From contig CAJORE010000188.1 of the NCBI GenBank assembly GCA_905236595.1, positions 1 through 5,202 on the forward strand: a stretch of 5,202 nucleotides of DNA. Reading direction: 5' to 3'. This document shows positions 1 to 5,202 of this stretch, piece by piece (position 1 is the stretch's first letter; the number at the start of each line of letters is the position of its first letter). Below the pieces are notes generated by a model. The model ran no database searches, had not been told where the DNA came from, and saw nothing but the letters and a program-made list of their open reading frames with translations. The stretch is from an uncultured Selenomonadaceae bacterium. GTDB lineage: Bacteria > Bacillota > Negativicutes > Selenomonadales > Selenomonadaceae. A program made the translations under genes and the position numbers.

Positions 1-85
1 CGTAGTGGTGCTACGCTGAGGAGGAATGACGCAGTATGCCGGAAAAAGACCCGGCAAGGGTGCGGACGAATTATGCAGCGTTTCC
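1..85. repeat. intergenic tail with small hairpins, possible interspersed repeat
   Basis: This non-coding DNA downstream of recG holds three nested signals. CGTAG at 1-5 pairs with CTACG at 11-15 around TGGTG. TGCCGG at 37-42 pairs with CCGGCA at 51-56 around an A-rich loop. The outer parts (about 24-38 and 72-85) form an imperfect inverted repeat, GGAA-ACGC against GCGT-TTCC. On the minus strand the inner hairpin has its T-run in the loop rather than after the stem, so it is not a clean recG terminator. The palindromic character, and the minus-strand phrase CGTCATTCCTCCTCAGCG, recall dispersed intergenic repeats that begin GTCATTC and occur in many copies in some genomes. The left end is cut by the window. 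Confidence 0.3.
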
Positions 86-2161
86 CTAAGCATCCTGCAT
101 CTTCATAAAATCCTTGCCGTAAAGAAGCGCCAAATTTGCCACGGCATTTTTTAGTTCTTCGGCATTATTGGCCGCGCTCTCCGCCGCTTTTCGCGCTTTT
201 AACAAAATATTTATATCCTTCAACACGCTGGCCACCTTCAAATCATTGTTCAACCCGCTTTGTTCCTTGCCGAAAAACTGTCCGGGGCCTCGCAATTCCA
301 AATCCTTTTGCGCCAACAAAAAACCGTCGTTCGTCTGCTCCATAATTTTGAGCCGTTCTTTGGCATCGGCATTTTTGACATCACCGGCTATCAATATGCA
401 ATAAGATTGCTTCGACGAACGCCCCACCCTGCCGCGTAACTGATGCAGCTGACTTAAGCCGAACCGCTCGGCAAATTCGACAACCATCAAACAGGCATTG
501 GGAACGTTTATGCCCACCTCTATAACCGTCGTCGCCACCAAAAGCTGTATCTCCCCCGCCGCAAAAGCCTGCATTATCTTATCTTTTTCGGCGCTTTTCA
601 TTTTGCCGTGCAAAATGCCGACATTCTTGCCGCTCATTATGCCGTTTCCTAATTCTTCGCCGATTTCTTCCACCGACGGTATGGCGCCCGTTTCATCTTG
701 CTCCACACGCGGACAAACCACATAGGCCTGTTGCCCCTCGTCAAGCTTATGGCGAACATACTCATAAATAAGTTGCCTACGCTCCCTCGTCCTTACAAAT
801 GTACGAATTTTTTTACGTCCCGCAGGCAATTCGTCGATAATCGAAACATTCAAATCACCATACAATGTAAGCGTCAAACTTCGCGGTATCGGCGTTGCCG
901 TCATAACCAACATATCTGGGACGATATTGTCGCCGGTCGCCGCCCCCAACGTAGCTCGTTGCGTTACGCCGAAACGATGTTGTTCGTCGGTAACGGCCAA
1001 CCCCAAGTTGGCAAAAACGACATCTTTTTGAATCAGCGCGTGTGTACCGACCACAACGTCAATGCCGCCGCTTTTTATAAGTTCATGCATCTTCTCATGT
1101 TCTTTTTTGCTCAAACGACCGGACAAAAATCCGACGCGAATATCCGTTTGGGAGAAAAGCTCCGTAAGCGTCGCCAAATGTTGCGTCGCCAAAATTTCCG
1201 TAGGCACCATCAACGCGCCCTGAAAACCGTTTTCCACGGTCTTGGCCAAAGCCAAAGCGGCAATAACGGTTTTGCCGGAACCGACGTCGCCCTGCAACAA
1301 CCGCCGCATAGGCGTCCGATTTTCCATATCAAGACATACGTCGTGCCACACCCGTTTTTGCGCCTCGGTGAGCGCAAACGGCAACGCCGCAAAAATTTTA
1401 CGCACGGTAGCCCCCGTTGGCATATGCCGTACGCATTTTACGGCCAGCGTGTTTTTTTTCTTTATGTGTATTAGACCGCATTGAATAAGAAATAATTCCT
1501 CAAAGGCCAGTCTTTCCCGCGCCTTTTCCGCTTCGTCAATGCTTTGCGGAAAATGAACAGCAAAAAAAGCTTGGCGCCGCTCAAACAAAGAGTAACGCGC
1601 AACAATCGCCGACGGCAAAATTTCCGGTATGGCGTCACTCTCATTTAATGCCGTCAACGCTTCCTTTACAAAACGACGAATATCTTCTTGCCGCAATTTG
1701 TCGGTGGTGCCGTAAATAGGGAGCAACGCGCACGGAGGCGGCGCATCCTTGTCCAAAACCTCAAAAGAGGCGACATTCATGTTCAGTTGCCCCATGCCGC
1801 CGTAAGCAAAACCTATTTTACCGGTGGCAAATATGCGTGCGCCGACCTTTAATATTTTTTTTACATAACTGCGACCGAACCACGTCAGTTGCATAGTGCC
1901 GTGACCATCATCAATAATGGCCGTCAACGCATCATAGCCGGTACGGGTTTGGCGTTCGGCAATATGCTCAACGCGTCCCATTACGGTTGCTTTTTCGTTG
2001 AGTTTCAAAGCGGTTATCGGCGTCAATGTCCTTTGGTCGTCATAACCGCGAGGAATGTGCATCAACAAATCATACACGCAAAAAATATTCAGTCTGTTAA
2101 GGCGTTTGGCGCGCATCTCGCCCACACCTTTCACAAATCGTATGTCACTTGTCAGATTCAT
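86..2161 (-). CDS. recG: ATP-dependent DNA helicase RecG
   Basis: RecG is a monomeric cytoplasmic superfamily 2 helicase that regresses stalled replication forks, branch-migrates Holliday junctions and unwinds R- and D-loops. Numbered from the ATG at 2161 (691 aa, usual for the family), the protein has an N-terminal helix-hairpin-helix-like stretch (VKGVGEMRAKRL, 10-21) and an OB-fold wedge domain (about 59-136). Two helicase lobes follow: Walker A GDVGSGKT (291-298), Walker B box DEQH (392-395), motif III TATPIPRSL (421-429) and motif VI QLRGRVGRS (574-582). The C-terminal translocation (TRG) motif DLELRGPGQFFGKEQSG lies at about 620-636. No key motif is missing. The reading frame extends upstream to a TTG at 2188, but that codon sits in the terminator T-run. 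The ATG at 2161, preceded by GGAAGA at 6 nt spacing, gives a normal RecG N-terminus, so it is preferred. The stop is TAG. It lies 62 bp downstream of the flagellin gene on the same strand, beyond a terminator, so it is probably transcribed separately or by read-through. Confidence 0.96.
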   Translation of the reverse strand: MNLTSDIRFVKGVGEMRAKRLNRLNIFCVYDLLMHIPRGYDDQRTLTPITALKLNEKATVMGRVEHIAERQTRTGYDALTAIIDDGHGTMQLTWFGRSYVKKILKVGARIFATGKIGFAYGGMGQLNMNVASFEVLDKDAPPPCALLPIYGTTDKLRQEDIRRFVKEALTALNESDAIPEILPSAIVARYSLFERRQAFFAVHFPQSIDEAEKARERLAFEELFLIQCGLIHIKKKNTLAVKCVRHMPTGATVRKIFAALPFALTEAQKRVWHDVCLDMENRTPMRRLLQGDVGSGKTVIAALALAKTVENGFQGALMVPTEILATQHLATLTELFSQTDIRVGFLSGRLSKKEHEKMHELIKSGGIDVVVGTHALIQKDVVFANLGLAVTDEQHRFGVTQRATLGAATGDNIVPDMLVMTATPIPRSLTLTLYGDLNVSIIDELPAGRKKIRTFVRTRERRQLIYEYVRHKLDEGQQAYVVCPRVEQDETGAIPSVEEIGEELGNGIMSGKNVGILHGKMKSAEKDKIMQAFAAGEIQLLVATTVIEVGINVPNACLMVVEFAERFGLSQLHQLRGRVGRSSKQSYCILIAGDVKNADAKERLKIMEQTNDGFLLAQKDLELRGPGQFFGKEQSGLNNDLKVASVLKDINILLKARKAAESAANNAEELKNAVANLALLYGKDFMKMQDA

Positions 2162-2167
2162 GCCGTA

Positions 2168-2173
2168 TCTTCC
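2168..2173 (-). promoter_or_regulatory. ribosome binding site deciding the recG start
   Basis: The minus strand reads GGAAGA, followed by 6 nt and then ATG at 2161. It is a partial Shine-Dalgarno, but the spacing is good. The competing TTG at 2188 would have its Shine-Dalgarno region inside the stem of the terminator hairpin, with no purine-rich site at a usable distance outside it. This supports the ATG start. Confidence 0.55.
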
Positions 2174-2186
2174 GTTTCTTATTGTC

Positions 2187-2217
2187 AAAATCCCCTGCCC
2201 GACAGGCAGGGGATTTT
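2187..2217 (-). terminator. rho-independent terminator after the flagellin gene
   Basis: A perfect 13-bp inverted repeat (2187-2199 paired with 2205-2217) has a 5-nt loop and a GC-rich core, GGCAGGGG/CCCCTGCC. On the minus strand the stem begins 6 nt past the flagellin TAA and its 3' arm ends in a TTTT run, the classic intrinsic form. On the plus strand the 3' arm runs into TTTTT, so the element could terminate in both directions. It separates flagellin transcription from recG. A highly expressed filament gene would be expected to need such insulation. Confidence 0.88.
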
Positions 2218-2223
2218 TGATTG

Positions 2224-5181
2224 TTACTGCAACAAACTTAATACCGCCGAAGTGTTTTGGTTCGCCTGAGCCAGCATACTCTGCGCCGTCTGCGCGAGAA
2301 TATTGCTTTTTGTGTAATCCGTCATCGCCCTTGCCATATCCGCATCACGGATAACGCTTTCGGCACTTTGACTGTTTTCACTCGCCGTCACCAAGTTGTT
2401 ATAGGTATGCTCCAAGCGATTTTGATACGCCCCCATATTTGTTATCTCATTGAGGGCATACTCCAAAGCCGCATCCAACCGGCTTAAAGCAGAGGTAGCC
2501 CGTTCCCGCGTGGTAACATTCGCCCCGCTCAATCCCATAGCCTCGGGATTCATATTTTCGATAAAAACAGCCACATTTTGGTTGCTGCTCGTTCCCGTAT
2601 GAATATAAAGCGGATTTCCTTCATGACGGAAATTTTCGGTTGTCTTCGTATAAATCGTTTCGTAAATGTCATAGGATTCGGTAGAATATTCGTAAACGGG
2701 CGACGAAATGCTTATGTCCGTATCGGCGCTGACGGTGTAAGTGACCCCGTCAACGGTGGACAGGCCGATACTTTCGCCTTCCGAAAGCTCGCCCAAGATC
2801 ACGCCTTCGGTATAAAAATCCAATCTGTCCGTGCCGCTCTTCAAGAATATGTACTTACTCGTGTCGTTTGGATCCTTGGCCAACCGAATATTGTGATTGC
2901 CGTCCAAAACTATGTTTACCGCTTCACTCGTACCCGCATCCGTATCGTTGTAATAAATATCGCCGTAAACGGCGGCGTCATAACCGTTTAAGCGTTCCGT
3001 CTGCGTATTGGTGTTGACTATTCCGTTAAAAATATATTGCCCGAGTTCGCCGATGTCGCTCATGCCCGCAATGCCTATCACATAGTCGCTTCTTAAGGAG
3101 TCGGTACGCGAATAAGCACTTGCCGCATTATTTATCGACGAATCAAAGGTAAAATTAATGTACTGTCCGCAATCTTCGCAAAGGAGCGCAAAGCTCTGCC
3201 CGTCAAGTTGCGAAACCGACGTCAACGGTGTCCCCGTCGCCTTTTCTATTGCCCCCGAAAAGTCTGCGTACACGCCCAGCTGTTTTTCCGTCGTGGCGGC
3301 CGGCGAGAGAGACGCCTTCACCATGGTTCCCGTATTGCCGATGGACTGCTTGGCAAGATAACGAAGGAACGCATAACCTATGCCGTAGGGAAGTTGCGCA
3401 TCATAACTTGTGTTTTCGTTAAACGTATTGGTAATATCGGCGGCCGTCATATTAAGCAACGTCAAAGTGCGCGTATCATCCGCCCCGTGGACAAGCTCGG
3501 CCGCTCCCTCGGTAATAAATTGCGGCAACGCCGAGAACCAATCAATATTGGCCGACATCACGGCATGGGTGAACTCATGCGCCAAAGTGCGATCTAAGTA
3601 AATAGAACCGCCTGTTGTCGAACTGCCGTTGGGGTCGCTGGTGTCCACATTCGCATAATATTTCATGTTGACGAACAAATCCAAGGTTACCGTCTGTCCG
3701 TCACCGGGAGCAGTCGGCGGCGGATAATACGAATACCCGGAACTGACCCAGGCCAATGCATCTGATTGTTGTTGATTTATGAAATGAACCTCTATATTGT
3801 TAACGGTGGTGCCGGAATCGGAAAAATCAAGCCCATAAGAATTTTTTATCAAATTGATGCTCTCCGACAGCCAACTGGAATTTAATCCCTTTAGAATAAA
3901 CTCTTCGGCGGCGGTAAAGCCGGAGCCGGAAACGCCGCTCGTCGGCCACACCACGCTCAAGCCGCCCCACGCAGCCGACGACGATGTACTCCCCGCCACG
4001 GGCAAGCCCCAGCTTGATACCGCCACATTGTCGGGCATAATCGTTTCGGCATCATATACCGTTGTCCCCCCGGCATCGTAACCGCTTACAGCGCCGGTAT
4101 CGGCATTGGACAAATCTATGTCACAGTAATTGGCCAAAAACGCCGTTGTGCCGCTTGACGCATTAAAATCGCGCAAGAAACTGTTTTTGACGTCCGCCAA
4201 ATCGGTAAATACGCCGCCGCTACACACATACACGGCATTATCCACGGCATCGGCGACGGCGGCAACGACAGCCGAATCATCGGATGCCTCCCAATTAGAT
4301 GTGCCGTATTCGGCAAAAGCAGTCGGCAAAACTTCGGCGGTGTTCATGGCGTCCATAAATTTTTTCATCACTTCAAGCGCCGACGTCCCGCCGCCATTGG
4401 TCGTAACAGTCAACGTCTCGTACGGACTTCCCGCCTTGGTTGCTTCGTTTGACCAGCTCCACGTCTGATTGTTGGTGTAGCCCGTGTCGCAGGAATAATT
4501 TTCGTAAGATGTTGTATCGGTGTACGTCGTACCGCTGTTGTAAGCCACGGTAAACGCATTAGTCAGCGACGAAACGGCATTATCTTGGCGAACCAATGTT
4601 TCGCCGTTAGCCCCCGTAACCAGCGTTATGCTCGGCGCGTGCACCGTTACCGTACGCGAAGTCGTGCCCGTCGCCGAATATACGGTGGTCGTTCCCGTAC
4701 CCACCACGGCTTGTTGTTCGTAAGTCACATCTTCCGCTGTGTAATATTCCCGATGAAAGTCGCCGTTTAACAGTAATTTGCCGTTGTAATTTGTCGTGGC
4801 AACAATATCTTTTATGCTTTTCTCGCGAGAATCATATTCCTTTTGCAATGTTGCGCGATCGCTGTCCGTATTGTGGTCGTTGGCGGCATTTATTGCAATC
4901 TCGCGCATGGTTCTTAGCTCGTCCACAATATTTTGAATACCGCCCTCGGCAACTTTTATCAGCGAAGCTCCGTTTTGCGTATTTTGCATATCTTGATCCA
5001 ACGCGCGCAACCGCACACGCATCTTTTCGGATATGGCATATTCTGATGAGCCGTCCGCAGCGCCGGTTATTTTTTGTCCCGAGGCTACCTTCTGTAAATC
5101 CTTGGCGAGTTTATTCGTATTCTTGTTTGTTTCGCCAAGTATCGACAATGTGCTCATGTTGTTCAAGATTGTCATTGCCAT
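2224..5181 (-). CDS. flagellinolysin-type flagellin with inserted zinc metallopeptidase domain
   Basis: This is a flagellar filament subunit, exported unfolded by the flagellar type III system (no signal peptide is seen or expected), that carries a peptidase in its surface-exposed variable region. Residues 1-143 are the N-terminal D0/D1 flagellin domain, with NNMSTLSIL, KVASGQKI, YAISEKMRV, LDQDMQNTQNG and KVAEGG. Residues 851-985 are the C-terminal D1/D0 domain, with GAYQNRLEHTYNNLVTASEN, ESVIRDADMARAM, and QANQNTSAVLSLLQ at the end. Between them, 144-265 is Thr/Ser/Tyr-rich, about 266-660 is the peptidase region with HEFTH (535-539) and EGAAE (558-562), and 661-850 looks beta-rich and contains a CEDC motif. 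At 985 aa it is two to three times the size of ordinary flagellins. The start ATG follows AGGTGG at 9 nt; a second ATG at codon 3 is too far from that site. The 5' leader is cut by the window edge after 21 bp, so no promoter can be read. No other flagellar gene is in the window. The family match rests on architecture and motifs. Actual proteolysis and filament incorporation are inferred. Confidence 0.93.
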   Translation of the reverse strand: MAMTILNNMSTLSILGETNKNTNKLAKDLQKVASGQKITGAADGSSEYAISEKMRVRLRALDQDMQNTQNGASLIKVAEGGIQNIVDELRTMREIAINAANDHNTDSDRATLQKEYDSREKSIKDIVATTNYNGKLLLNGDFHREYYTAEDVTYEQQAVVGTGTTTVYSATGTTSRTVTVHAPSITLVTGANGETLVRQDNAVSSLTNAFTVAYNSGTTYTDTTSYENYSCDTGYTNNQTWSWSNEATKAGSPYETLTVTTNGGGTSALEVMKKFMDAMNTAEVLPTAFAEYGTSNWEASDDSAVVAAVADAVDNAVYVCSGGVFTDLADVKNSFLRDFNASSGTTAFLANYCDIDLSNADTGAVSGYDAGGTTVYDAETIMPDNVAVSSWGLPVAGSTSSSAAWGGLSVVWPTSGVSGSGFTAAEEFILKGLNSSWLSESINLIKNSYGLDFSDSGTTVNNIEVHFINQQQSDALAWVSSGYSYYPPPTAPGDGQTVTLDLFVNMKYYANVDTSDPNGSSTTGGSIYLDRTLAHEFTHAVMSANIDWFSALPQFITEGAAELVHGADDTRTLTLLNMTAADITNTFNENTSYDAQLPYGIGYAFLRYLAKQSIGNTGTMVKASLSPAATTEKQLGVYADFSGAIEKATGTPLTSVSQLDGQSFALLCEDCGQYINFTFDSSINNAASAYSRTDSLRSDYVIGIAGMSDIGELGQYIFNGIVNTNTQTERLNGYDAAVYGDIYYNDTDAGTSEAVNIVLDGNHNIRLAKDPNDTSKYIFLKSGTDRLDFYTEGVILGELSEGESIGLSTVDGVTYTVSADTDISISSPVYEYSTESYDIYETIYTKTTENFRHEGNPLYIHTGTSSNQNVAVFIENMNPEAMGLSGANVTTRERATSALSRLDAALEYALNEITNMGAYQNRLEHTYNNLVTASENSQSAESVIRDADMARAMTDYTKSNILAQTAQSMLAQANQNTSAVLSLLQ
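3169..3180 (-). other. CxxC motif (CEDC) in the flagellin variable region
   Basis: Codons for C668-E669-D670-C671 lie just after the estimated end of the peptidase domain, at the start of the beta-rich segment that leads back to the flagellin C-terminal domain. Further cysteines are at C231, C320 and C353. Flagellins are normally almost free of cysteine. The pair could bind a metal or form a disulfide in the exported protein. Nothing in the sequence decides between these. Confidence 0.6.
3202..4386 (-). other. region encoding the inserted metallopeptidase domain
   Basis: This encodes about residues 266-660 of the flagellin. It starts where a helical, less Thr-rich stretch begins (SALEVMKKFMDAMNTAEVLP, 267-286). 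It runs through a Trp- and Gly-bearing segment, a proline-rich loop (YYPPPTAPGDG, 485-495), a beta-like strand (TVTLDLFVNMKYY, 497-509) and the HEXXH helix. It closes with helices around YGIGYAFLRYLAKQ (599-612) and FSGAIEKATG (641-650). The order of edge strand, HEXXH helix, EGxAE and a following Y/F-rich helix is typical of gluzincin peptidases and resembles the M9-like domain of flagellinolysins. The boundaries are estimates read by eye. Confidence 0.75.
3508..3579 (-). other. predicted zinc-binding active site (HEXXH-X18-E)
   Basis: The codons give H535-E536-F537-T538-H539 and, 19 residues after H539, E558 in the sequence TEGAAELVHG. In gluzincins the two histidines and the later glutamate bind zinc and the HEXXH glutamate (here E536) activates water. 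An 18-residue gap before the third ligand equals that of M1 aminopeptidases and is close to thermolysin's 19. E562 is a second possible ligand, but the position of E558 before Gly fits the NEG/EEG ligand motif better. All catalytic residues needed are present, so the domain looks competent rather than degenerate. Confidence 0.85.
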
Positions 5182-5190
5182 TTTGGATAC

Positions 5191-5196
5191 CCACCT
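5191..5196 (-). promoter_or_regulatory. ribosome binding site of the flagellin gene
   Basis: AGGTGG on the minus strand differs in one base from AGGAGG and lies 9 nt before the ATG at 5181. It fixes the first of two nearby in-frame ATG codons as the start; the second (5175) would be 15 nt away. A T-run lies directly upstream at the window edge, and the promoter is outside the window. Confidence 0.75.
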
Positions 5197-5202
5197 AAAA
5201 AA

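Noticed and set aside
37..56. Hairpin as the recG terminator
   Set aside because: The stem is only 6 bp with an 8-nt loop, and on the minus strand the T-run is in the loop rather than after the stem.
698..1474. 258-codon plus-strand open frame antisense to recG
   Set aside because: It is fully covered by the conserved recG frame. Its translation is rich in Arg, His and Gln with no recognisable motif, as expected for a shadow of a well-coded gene, and no convincing ribosome site was noted.
2183..2188. TTGACA as the -35 box of a recG promoter
   Set aside because: At 16-18 nt downstream the sequence is ACGGCA/CGGCAT/GGCATG, nothing like TATAAT, and the start codon follows directly. The hexamer is more simply part of the terminator edge.
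2162..2188. TTG at 2188 as the recG start (9 extra residues)
   Set aside because: It overlaps the terminator stem and lacks a usable ribosome site. The ATG at 2161 has one and gives the normal RecG N-terminus.
2224..5181. Two separate genes (flagellin and protease) joined by assembly error
   Set aside because: The frame is continuous with no stop, and both flagellin ends flank the peptidase in the order known for flagellinolysins. A chimeric assembly would not be expected to preserve this arrangement.
4791..5198. 135-codon plus-strand open frame antisense to the flagellin start
   Set aside because: It lies over the conserved D0/D1 coding region and its composition (Arg, Cys, Tyr, Phe) is typical of an antisense shadow. 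It has no domain-like pattern.

Overview
The window carries two complete genes, both on the minus strand, and almost no spare DNA. On the minus strand the order is: a 2958-bp flagellin gene (5181 to 2224), a strong rho-independent terminator (2187-2217), then recG (2161 to 86), and an 85-bp non-coding tail at the left edge.

The flagellin gene is the notable one. It encodes 985 residues, far above the roughly 270-500 of common flagellins. Conserved D0/D1 flagellin ends (about residues 1-143 and 851-985) enclose a very large central region. That region contains a zinc-metallopeptidase signature, HEFTH at residues 535-539 with a probable third ligand E558 in an EGAAE context, which is the gluzincin arrangement HEXXH-X18-E. 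This matches flagellinolysin, the proteolytic flagellin family first described in Clostridium haemolyticum: a flagellin whose surface-exposed variable region carries a peptidase, so the filament itself could display many copies of an enzyme. The idea is therefore already described. This member also has unusual cysteines, including a CxxC, and large extra segments of unknown role.

The second gene is a full-length recG, encoding the ATP-dependent DNA helicase that remodels stalled forks and Holliday junctions. It has no evident functional link to the flagellin. The terminator between them suggests separate transcription, so the neighbourhood looks like a lone flagellin gene beside a housekeeping gene rather than a flagellar operon, at least within this window.

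The organism is a motile bacterium. The flagellin N-terminus (YAISEKMRV, LDQD, QNTQNG, KVAEGG) and its C-terminus (GAYQNRLEHT) look to me most like flagellins of diderm Firmicutes (Negativicutes, Selenomonas/Sporomusa type). This placement comes from remembered family patterns, not a search, and is moderate to low in confidence.
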